From Verrucomicrobiota bacterium (GTDB lineage: Bacteria; Verrucomicrobiota; Verrucomicrobiia; Limisphaerales; Pedosphaeraceae), in assembly GCA_021325145.1 (NCBI GenBank), contig JAJPHR010000081.1, positions 1 through 41,294 of the forward strand: a stretch of 41,294 nucleotides of DNA. The letters run 5' to 3'. The position numbers and the translations under genes were made by a program. Every line of letters begins with the position of its first letter. The stretch's first letter is position 1. The notes under the pieces were generated by a model that saw only the letters and a program-made list of their open reading frames with translations, was not told where the DNA came from and did no database searches. Shown here piece by piece: positions 34,715 to 41,294 of the stretch.

Positions 34715-35557
34715 ATGAAACCCTTGATTATCGGATTTCGGATGCTCCTGCTGGCTGGATTGTTGTTCGCGCCCGCTGCCCTGGCTTTCCCCCCCGCGCC
34801 GGACGGCCTTGTCTATGGGATGGCAAAGGACCAATACGGCACGCCCCTGATGAATGCGGCCGATTCGGTGATTCTGCAAACTCCTGGCGGAGTTCAAGTG
34901 ACGGCTGCGATCCAGCCCAACCTGGCCGTCGGCGTCAATTATGCCGTGCGCGTGCCAATGGATGCGGGTATCATGCGCACGCCCTACGTCACCAATGCCC
35001 TCACCGCCTCAACGCCGTACAAGCTATATGTGGTGGTCGGCACGACGACCAATCTCCCCATTGAAATGACCGGAGCCTACTTGGTGCTGGGAAATCCCTC
35101 CCAAGCAACTCTTCAGAATTTGACGCTGGGGGCGGATGCCAATGGCGACGGGATTCCCGACGCCTGGGAGTCGCTTTTTCTCCAGGAAGTCGGCACAAAT
35201 GTCGCCTTGGCGAATCTCAATACCAACGCGGATTACGCCCATGATGGCCGCACCCTAATGCAAGAGTATTTGCTGGGCAATTACCCTTATAATCCCGCCA
35301 ATAACTTTGCGGTCACCATTGTCAGGCAGAATGCCGGTTCGGTGGTGCTGGCATTCACGAGCATGACCGGCCGCACTTATACCGCCTACGGTTCCTCCGA
35401 TCTCAAAAACTGGACGCCACTCTCCTTCACCGTTCCAGCCGCCGGTTCGGCTGTACTGACCTCCTATTACGCACCCAATATCCAGCCGGTGCAGATCCAG
35501 ACCATCCAGCCTGCCAACGGCCCGCAGGCGCAATTCTTCCGGCTTCAACTTCAGTGA
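34715..35557 (+). CDS. Secreted 280-aa protein with calcium-loop motif and FYR-type C-terminal module
   Basis: I chose the ATG at 34715, giving the signal peptide MKPLIIGFRMLLLAGLLFAP. A frame back to 34652 would overlap the giant gene and lose the signal. Residues 25-135 form a beta domain (DGLVYGMAKDQYGTPLMNAA, NYAVRVPMDAGIM) that I recall as conserved in Verrucomicrobiota secreted proteins. DANGDGIPDAWE at 141-152 is a thrombospondin-3/EF-like calcium loop. Residues 198-280 are the C-terminal module (GRTYTAYGSSDLKNWTPLSF ... FFRLQLQ). The gene starts 19 nt after the giant gene's stop, so the two are very probably co-transcribed. A binding partner or anchor for the giant protein is a reasonable guess. 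Confidence 0.87.
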   Translation: MKPLIIGFRMLLLAGLLFAPAALAFPPAPDGLVYGMAKDQYGTPLMNAADSVILQTPGGVQVTAAIQPNLAVGVNYAVRVPMDAGIMRTPYVTNALTASTPYKLYVVVGTTTNLPIEMTGAYLVLGNPSQATLQNLTLGADANGDGIPDAWESLFLQEVGTNVALANLNTNADYAHDGRTLMQEYLLGNYPYNPANNFAVTIVRQNAGSVVLAFTSMTGRTYTAYGSSDLKNWTPLSFTVPAAGSAVLTSYYAPNIQPVQIQTIQPANGPQAQFFRLQLQ

Positions 35558-35581
35558 GTTTGTTCCGCGCGGTAAACAAAC
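35558..35581 (+). terminator. Weak inverted repeat directly after the gene set
   Basis: GTTTGTT and AAACAAAC flank a CCGCGCGG centre immediately after the TGA of 34715-35557. The stem has a bulge and no T-run follows, so this is only a candidate end of the operon. Confidence 0.3.
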
Positions 35582-35600
35582 ACCCTGCGGTTCGCCCGGA

Positions 35601-36167
35601 TCAGCCCGGCTCCCCCACCCCTCCCAAATGAGATTCGGTTGCGCCGGACTCAGGCATTGTCTGTGGTGATGTCTTGCCAGCGTCCTTGAGTATTAATTCC
35701 TGGAGCTGCGCCAGGCCGCGGGAGATGCGGGACCGAACGGTGCCGAGCGGGATTTCAAGAATATCGGCAATCTCTTTATACGAATGGTCGTCCAGATAAT
35801 ACAGGCTGAGGGCCGCCCGGTAAGGGTCCTGAACCTGGCCGAGTAATTCGAGCACCAAAGCGGCATCGAGCGTGTTGACCACTTCTGGTGAGATGGTGGG
35901 CACATCTTCGTCCGCATCGCTCAGCTCGAAATGCGGAAAACGTACTGTTCGTCTGCGGATATTCAGAAACTCGCGGTGCAGAGTCGTAAATAACCACGAC
36001 TTGATCTTGCTGCGATCTCGCAGTTGATGGCCTTTGGTTGCCCACACATAAAATGTTTGCTGGGTAAGGTCGCTCGCGTCAGTCTGTGTGCGTGTCAGGT
36101 TCAAGGCGAATCGGTAAAGCGATTCATAGTGCTGGGACACTATCCGCTCGAAATCATCTGATGGCAT
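35601..36167 (-). CDS. ECF-type RNA polymerase sigma factor
   Basis: This 188-aa sigma-70-family protein has only regions 2 and 4. Region 2 is at about 5-85 (YESLYRFALNLTRTQTDASD, LTQQTFYVWA, IKSWLFTTLHREFLNIRRR). Region 4 is at about 108-162 (LSLYYLDDHSYKEIADILEI, PLGTVRSRISRGLAQLQELI). GGAA lies 9 nt before the ATG. The last 25 residues are a Pro/Gly/Ser-rich tail. No anti-sigma gene is adjacent: downstream (convergent) is the 280-aa secreted protein, and upstream (divergent) is a PAS histidine kinase. It would redirect RNA polymerase to a regulon that cannot be named from this window. None of the promoters I noted shows an obvious ECF-type AAC element. Confidence 0.92.
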   Translation of the reverse strand: MPSDDFERIVSQHYESLYRFALNLTRTQTDASDLTQQTFYVWATKGHQLRDRSKIKSWLFTTLHREFLNIRRRTVRFPHFELSDADEDVPTISPEVVNTLDAALVLELLGQVQDPYRAALSLYYLDDHSYKEIADILEIPLGTVRSRISRGLAQLQELILKDAGKTSPQTMPESGATESHLGGVGEPG

Positions 36168-36505
36168 AAGGCAGTTCCGGTTGTGTTACCAAGGTTCTGC
36201 CATTTTCCGGAGAAATTGATTGAGGTTCAATGGGACCAAGGAGCCAGTGGCCCGCCCCTCGCGTAAGTGCGTCGTTCAACCGGTCACCCCGCCCCGCTGG
36301 CCGAAAGCGTCTGCTTGCAGATTCGTTCGGATGGATTTATAAAGCCTTAAAACACCGCCGGGCTCATTTCATGTATCCTTGGCCCCTCATCCGCGCGCCG
36401 CTCCGGACCCTTTCTCTCCGCGGGTCCGTTCTTCCTATCCCGGCAGAGGACATGGCTGAGCGGGACCGGCGCTGGCTGAATCCGGACAAATCATTTGCGT
36501 GAGCC
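36168..36505. other. Divergent intergenic region between sigma factor and PAS kinase
   Basis: This stretch of 338 nt holds no convincing gene. A 90-codon plus-strand frame at 36230-36502 shows no family features. An inverted repeat CGGACCC/GGGTCCG with an 11-nt loop sits at 36404-36428. Promoters for both flanking genes must lie here, but I could not pick out hexamers with confidence. Confidence 0.5.
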
Positions 36506-39500
36506 ATGAATAATCCAATTAAAGGACATAAATGGGACGAAAGTCCCAGTGCAGCCGAGTCGCCGCTCAAGGATAATCTCTCCATGTTCCAGCTCTTGTT
36601 CGAGCGCAGCGCGGACGCGATTTTGCTATTCGATCCACATGCAGGCGTGTTTGTGGACTGCAACGCGGCGGCGGTCGAGCTCCTGCGCGCGGGCACGAAG
36701 GAAAAACTTTTGGGGGCGCGGCCCGACGAGCTCTCGCCGCCATTTCAACCCGACGGCACTTCGAGCCGCGAAAAGTCCGATCAGATCACAGCCTTGGTTG
36801 AAAAAAACGGCGGCCACCGGTTCGAATGGTTATGCCGCCGCCTGGATGGACAAGAAGTTCCGTTGGAAGTGTTGGGAACCCCCATCACCGTGGATGGCCG
36901 GAGATTGAACGTGGTGGTTTCGCGCGATATAACCGAACGCAAGTGCGCGGAAGCCGCACTGCGTGAGAGCGAAGAAAGGTTTCGCGAACTTTTCGAAGCC
37001 AGCGCCGATGCCATCTCGATCCTCGACCCTCAGACCCGAAAGCATGTTGACTGCAATGATGCGGTTCTGAAGTTGGTCGGGGGAGTCGATAAGGCCTGGT
37101 TCCTTGACCAAACGCCCGAAAGTCTTGCGCCTGAACTGCAGCCGGACGGACGATCCTCCAAAGAAGCCGCCCAAGCCTGGATCGAACGGGCACTGACCCA
37201 CGGAACCCAGCGGTTCGAATGGATGGGACAGCGCGCCAACGGCGAGGAACTTCCGCTGGAGGTGCTGCTGACGCCCATGCGGCACCGAGGCAGTGTGCGA
37301 TTGATCGTGGTGGCGCGGGACATTTCGGAACGGAAAAAGACCGAGCGCGAGTTACTCGAATTGAACCAGTCGCTGGAACGTCGCGTCGCGGAACGCACCG
37401 CCGCGCTGACCACAAGCGAAGCGCGGTTCCGCGCCCTGGTCGAGCATGCCCCGGAAGCGATTGTGGTCTTTGACGGTAATACGGGGAGATTTCTGTTTGG
37501 CAACCAGCATGCTTGCGCCCTTTACGGAGTTCCGAGGGAAAGGTTGACCGAGCTGACTCCGGCGGACGTGAGCCCTGAATTCCAACCAGACGGCCGGCGC
37601 TCCAGTGAACTCGCCCGCGAGCTGATGGATGAAGCGCTCACGGGGGGCATGCCGGTCTTTGAATGGACTCATCGGCAACCTAACGGCCGCCTCATCCCGA
37701 CCGAAGTTCGGTTGCTGCGCCTGCCGGCGGAGGGCCAAAACCTGGTTCGTGCCAGCATCATTGACAATACGGAGCGCAAGCGCGCGGAGCAGGCGCTGCG
37801 CGAATCGGAGGAAATGTTTCGCGCGCTCTTCGAAGGCTCCAGCCAGGGTGTCATGCTTCACGATGAAAACCGGTTTCTTGAAGTGAACCCAGCCGCGGTG
37901 CGCATCATGCGTTGCCAAAGCCGGCAGGAATTGGTGGGTAAAAATCCCAGGGATACTTCGCCCATTTTCCAGCCGAATGGTGAAAGCTCCGCCGTGCTGG
38001 CCCGTAAATACATCCAGGAATGCACAGCCAACGGCAGCGCGCGTTTCGAATGGATATGCCTCTCTCCGCAAGGCGAAGAGATACCGCTGGAGGTGGCCTT
38101 GACCCGGATTCAATGGAGCGGACGCCAGGTCATACAGGCGTTCATCACCGATATCACCGAACGGAAGCAGGCCGAACACGCCTTGCGTGAAGCGAACCGG
38201 GAGCTGCGCCGCGAAATCGAGCAACGCACCCGTGCGGAGGAATCTCTCAATGAGCGCATCCGCACCTCCACGCTAAGCACCGAAGTGGCGCTGGCCCTCA
38301 ATGCCGGCACCGAACTTCAGGCGATGCTTCAGCAGTGCGCCGAATTGGTGGTTCGTCACCTGGACGTCGCCTTCGCCCGGATCTGGACCCTCAATGAAAC
38401 AACGCAGACTCTGGAGCTTCAGGCAAGCGCCGGTTGTTACACTCACCTGGATGGAGACCACAGCCGCGTAAAAGTGGGCCAGTACAAAATTGGTCTCATT
38501 GCCCGGGAAAGGAAGGCTCATTTGACCAACAGCGTCCAAACTGATCCCCAGGTAAGCGACAAAGCGTGGGCCCAAAGCGAGGGGATGGTGGCGTTCGCCG
38601 GTTATCCGTTGCTGCTGGAGAATCGGGTTTTGGGGGTGCTGGCCTTGTTTGCCCGGCGTCTGCTCGCTGACGATGTTTTAAAGGCGCTTGGTTCGGTGGC
38701 GGACTCCGTCGCGTTGGGGATCGAACGCAAACGCGCTCAGACCGCGCTGGCCGAAAGTGAAGCGCGGTTCAGCGTGGCTTTTCAAGCCAGCCCTGTTTTG
38801 ATTGCCATATCGCAAATGAACGACGGGCGTTTCGTGCTGGTGAACGACGCGTTCGTAAATTGGTCCGGTTACTCCCGCGACGAAATCCTGGGACGTAACA
38901 CAAGCCAACTGGGTGTCTGGGAGCGCCAGGAAGATCGCGAGGCCTTCTGGTCGGAATTGCGCCGCACCGGCTTCACACGCGAGCGGGAATGCCGCCTGGT
39001 CAATCGCGCCGGAAAACGATTCACGATGCTGGTTTCCTCCGAGGTCATTCAACTCAATCATGTGCCGCATATGCTCAGCATGGTGCTGGACATCACGGAG
39101 CGCAAACAAACGGAAGCGGAGTTGCGGGCCAGCGAGGCCCGGCTGCGGGAAAGCGAAACGCGCTTCAGCGCGGCCTTCGAGGCCAGCCCGATTTTCATCA
39201 GCATGATGCGAATGAGCGACGAAAAGTACGTCCTGGCTAATGAGGCGCTCGTGAATTGGCTGGGCTGCACCCGGGAAGAGGTATTGGGCCGAAGCTCTGC
39301 TGAATTGGAGATTTGGGAAGACCCTGCCGACCGTGGGTTGATCTGGGAGGCTCTCCACGGCATCGGTTCCATCCGACAAAGAGAGTGCCGCTGGCGCAAT
39401 CGCCGCGGCCAGGTGTTCACGATTCTGCTGTCGGCTGAAACCATCAAACTGAATAAGGTGCCTCACGTGCTCTCCATGGCCCTGGACATCACCCAGCGTA

Positions 39501-40270
39501 AACAGGCGGAAGTGGAAATGCTGAAAGCGCTGGACCGGGAAAAAGAACTCGGCCAGCTCAAGAGTAATTTCGTTTCCATGGTGTCGCTCGAATTCCGCAC
39601 TCCACTCGCCATTATTCAATCTTCAGCAGAACTGCTGCGCGAATTCTTTGAGAAGATGCAGCCCGCCGAACAGGCTGAGCAACTCGAGTCCATCACCGGA
39701 AACACGCGCCGCATGGCCGGGATGATGGAAGGAATTTTGGTCCTCAGCCGCCTGGATGCCGGAAAATTGGATTTTGAGCCTTCGGTGCTGGACCTGGACA
39801 CCTTTTGCCGGCGGGTCGTGGATGAGGTTCTTTCCGCCACCAACCGCCGATGCCCCATCGAACTTTGCCTGGCCCCGGGTCTGCCGCGCGCGCGCGCGGA
39901 TGAGCGGTTGCTGGGTCACATTTTAACCAACCTCCTGAGCAATGCGGTCAAATACTCCGAACCCGGAGCCCGCGTCCGGTTTGCAATCAAGCGCGATTCC
40001 ACTGAAGCTCACTGCGTTATCAGCGATGAAGGAATAGGAATTCCCGAGGACGACCAACAAATGCTGTTCACCGCCTTTCATCGCGGCGCCAACGTCGGAA
40101 GCCGGGCCGGCACCGGCCTCGGCCTTCTGCTTGTGAGACGTTGCGTGGAACTGCACCACGTCAAGGTGCGGATTGAGAGCAAAGTCGGACTCGGCACCAC
40201 GGTGACTGTGAGGTTGCCGGTTTTTAAAAAACTTTATGAAAAAAATTCTGGTCATCGAGGACGAACCTGA
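36506..40270 (+). CDS. Soluble multi-PAS/GAF histidine kinase lacking the H-box histidine
   Basis: This 1254-aa kinase has no signal peptide or membrane helix, so it should be cytoplasmic. PAS domains lie at about 25-148, 156-280, 303-427 and 435-555. A GAF domain follows at about 588-740, then two more PAS domains at about 748-870 and 884-1005. PAS 1-4 share a motif of the type SP.FQPDG.SS and end in DITERK-like linkers, showing internal expansion. The HisKA-like helix is at about 1015-1085. Its H box reads FVSMVSLEFRTPLAIIQSSA, with L1028 (CTC, 39587-39589) where His is expected. The ATPase domain keeps its N box (TNLLSNAVKYSE), G1 (SDEGIGIP) and G2 (GTGLGLLLVRRC). The gene overlaps the next response regulator gene by 35 nt, so the pair is co-expressed. 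Either autophosphorylation is lost, or signalling uses another residue or partner. Confidence 0.92.
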   Translation: MNNPIKGHKWDESPSAAESPLKDNLSMFQLLFERSADAILLFDPHAGVFVDCNAAAVELLRAGTKEKLLGARPDELSPPFQPDGTSSREKSDQITALVEKNGGHRFEWLCRRLDGQEVPLEVLGTPITVDGRRLNVVVSRDITERKCAEAALRESEERFRELFEASADAISILDPQTRKHVDCNDAVLKLVGGVDKAWFLDQTPESLAPELQPDGRSSKEAAQAWIERALTHGTQRFEWMGQRANGEELPLEVLLTPMRHRGSVRLIVVARDISERKKTERELLELNQSLERRVAERTAALTTSEARFRALVEHAPEAIVVFDGNTGRFLFGNQHACALYGVPRERLTELTPADVSPEFQPDGRRSSELARELMDEALTGGMPVFEWTHRQPNGRLIPTEVRLLRLPAEGQNLVRASIIDNTERKRAEQALRESEEMFRALFEGSSQGVMLHDENRFLEVNPAAVRIMRCQSRQELVGKNPRDTSPIFQPNGESSAVLARKYIQECTANGSARFEWICLSPQGEEIPLEVALTRIQWSGRQVIQAFITDITERKQAEHALREANRELRREIEQRTRAEESLNERIRTSTLSTEVALALNAGTELQAMLQQCAELVVRHLDVAFARIWTLNETTQTLELQASAGCYTHLDGDHSRVKVGQYKIGLIARERKAHLTNSVQTDPQVSDKAWAQSEGMVAFAGYPLLLENRVLGVLALFARRLLADDVLKALGSVADSVALGIERKRAQTALAESEARFSVAFQASPVLIAISQMNDGRFVLVNDAFVNWSGYSRDEILGRNTSQLGVWERQEDREAFWSELRRTGFTRERECRLVNRAGKRFTMLVSSEVIQLNHVPHMLSMVLDITERKQTEAELRASEARLRESETRFSAAFEASPIFISMMRMSDEKYVLANEALVNWLGCTREEVLGRSSAELEIWEDPADRGLIWEALHGIGSIRQRECRWRNRRGQVFTILLSAETIKLNKVPHVLSMALDITQRKQAEVEMLKALDREKELGQLKSNFVSMVSLEFRTPLAIIQSSAELLREFFEKMQPAEQAEQLESITGNTRRMAGMMEGILVLSRLDAGKLDFEPSVLDLDTFCRRVVDEVLSATNRRCPIELCLAPGLPRARADERLLGHILTNLLSNAVKYSEPGARVRFAIKRDSTEAHCVISDEGIGIPEDDQQMLFTAFHRGANVGSRAGTGLGLLLVRRCVELHHVKVRIESKVGLGTTVTVRLPVFKKLYEKNSGHRGRT

Positions 40271-40871
40271 AATGCGGCGCAATATTACCGCTCTCCTCCG
40301 CTACAAAGGGTACGAGCCCATCGCGGCCGAAAACGGTCGCCTGGGCCTGGAAACCGCGCGCCGGGAAAAGCCCGATTTGATCCTGTGCGATGTCATGATG
40401 CCTGAGTTGGATGGATATGGGGTGCTGCGCGCGCTGCAAGCGGATGCCAAGCTGGCCTTGATTCCCTTCATTTTTTTGACGGCCAGAGGCGAGAAGGATG
40501 ACCTCCGCAGCGGCATGAATCTCGGCGCCGATGACTACCTCACCAAGCCGGTCGCCAATAATGATCTGGTCAATGCGATCGAAGCGCGCCTGAACCGTTC
40601 CGCACGGCAGGCGAATCGTGAATTCAAGCCCAATTTCTCCTCGGCTCATCCGCTGCTGAAGCTCGGCCTGACGCCCCGTGCGGCGGAAACGCTCCTCTGG
40701 CTCTCGCAAGGCAAGACAAACCAGGACATCGCGACGATTCTCGGCATCACCGAGTCCACCGTGAAAAAACACGTGCAGGAAATATTCGAAAAACTCGGAA
40801 TCGAAACCCGGGGAGCCGCCACTGTGCGGGCGCTGGAAGTACTCAACACTGGCGACTCTTCAATTCCCTGA
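40236..40871 (+). CDS. Response regulator with LuxR-type helix-turn-helix
   Basis: This 211-aa protein has a receiver domain at 1-120, with E8/D9 in MKKILVIEDEPEM, phospho-acceptor D52 (LILCDVMMPELDGYG), T82 and K104. A linker follows, then a LuxR-type DNA-binding domain at about 145-203 (LTPRAAETLLWLSQGKTNQD, TESTVKKHVQEIFEKLGI). Its start lies 35 nt inside the kinase gene in another frame, a typical coupled kinase-regulator pair. The receiver looks fully competent, although its partner lacks the usual histidine. It may therefore receive phosphate from another kinase or act as a response to ATPase-dependent contacts. Targets are unknown. Confidence 0.93.
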   Translation: MKKILVIEDEPEMRRNITALLRYKGYEPIAAENGRLGLETARREKPDLILCDVMMPELDGYGVLRALQADAKLALIPFIFLTARGEKDDLRSGMNLGADDYLTKPVANNDLVNAIEARLNRSARQANREFKPNFSSAHPLLKLGLTPRAAETLLWLSQGKTNQDIATILGITESTVKKHVQEIFEKLGIETRGAATVRALEVLNTGDSSIP

Positions 40872-41294
40872 ACTGGAGAACGTTCGTTCAACGCCTGATA
40901 AATGAGGCCCGGTTTCCAGCGGCGAATTTTCTCAAAACCGCAAAGAACAAGCTGGGGGTACAGTCAAACCTTCTTCATCACAGCGTGGTTTCAGCGTTGT
41001 TTTTCTTTCGTTTTGACTAGCTGCTTCCTGGCAAAGGCCAGTGGCGCTAATTGGAGCATCCGGAGGCGCGTTCTGTTCCCATAAAAAACCTGGCGGCGAT
41101 GGGACTAAAGCCCCATGGCAACGGACGATTCTGGATCGCATCTGGTGCAGCCCTGCGGCATTCTTTTGGAGCGGGAACCCGGCTCGATTTTTTTGGGAAC
41201 TACTTTCCTCTCCGTTCGTCACACCCACGCAAATGCGAATCTGATTCAGTTGGAGCGAAGGCATTACCGACTACTCGAGTATGGGAAGGCGCCA
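40872..41294. other. Right-end stretch without a convincing gene
   Basis: I see no supported coding region in these 423 nt. Short open frames on both strands (for example 40932-41264 minus) are rich in Pro, Arg and Cys and show no family motif or ribosome site. There is a small inverted repeat ATGGG/CCCAT at 41099-41116. A promoter for a gene to the right may lie here. Confidence 0.5.

Noticed and set aside
36230..36502. 90-aa plus-strand open frame before the PAS kinase
   Set aside because: Arg/Pro-rich with no ribosome site or motif; it overlaps the region where divergent promoters are expected.
38678..39619. 313-aa minus-strand open frame
   Set aside because: Antisense to the well-supported PAS domains of the kinase.
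40932..41264. 110-aa minus-strand open frame at the right end
   Set aside because: Its composition is that of translated intergenic DNA and no family or ribosome site is visible.

Overview
The window looks like chromosome from a free-living Verrucomicrobiota bacterium, probably of the Pedosphaerales/Limisphaerales type. This is inferred from family character and was not tested. The signs are GC-rich DNA, very large secreted proteins full of Thr-Asn pairs, a lone type IV pseudopilin with the FTLIELLVVIAIIAILAAM start, several GH78 alpha-L-rhamnosidases with no SusC/SusD pair, and many secreted proteins ending in a similar ..FYR(I/V).. C-terminal module.

Region 1 (2-151) is the 3' end of a secreted protein. 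Region 2 (170-21227) is a rhamnoside-degradation locus. It has three GH78 enzymes (170-3115 minus, 11463-16661 minus, 16953-21227 plus), a repeat-rich surface protein (7155-10955 minus), a pseudopilin (6163-7017 minus) and a two-component system (kinase 3977-5986, NarL-type regulator 3271-3975, both minus). The kinase's extracellular part is a tandem duplication of a beta-sandwich module that also occurs inside the GH78 enzyme at 16953. Three minus-strand genes (starts 3115, 10955, 16661) share an upstream element: a palindrome ATCACC-N6-GGTGAT (one imperfect), a GGGGAT-like box, and a -10-like hexamer exactly 47 nt from the palindrome. I propose a small rhamnoside regulon in which the kinase senses the glycan and the regulator binds this element.

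Region 3 (21450-35557, plus strand) is a co-directional set of four secreted proteins: a TN-rich 1142-aa protein, a tail-fibre-like 563-aa protein, a 2627-aa giant protein, and a 280-aa protein with a calcium-loop motif. A good sigma70-like promoter with an adjacent palindrome precedes the set. I recall similar proteins from other Verrucomicrobiota but know of no assigned function. The giant protein's C-terminal third reads as helix - hydrophobic segment - helix, worth testing as a membrane-active or fibre-forming system.

Region 4 (35601-40871) is regulatory: an ECF sigma factor (minus), then divergently a soluble six-PAS/one-GAF histidine kinase overlapping a response regulator with a LuxR-type DNA-binding domain. 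The kinase has Leu where the phospho-accepting His of the H-box should be. The last 423 nt show no convincing gene. No tRNA, rRNA, CRISPR array, insertion sequence or integrase was recognised.
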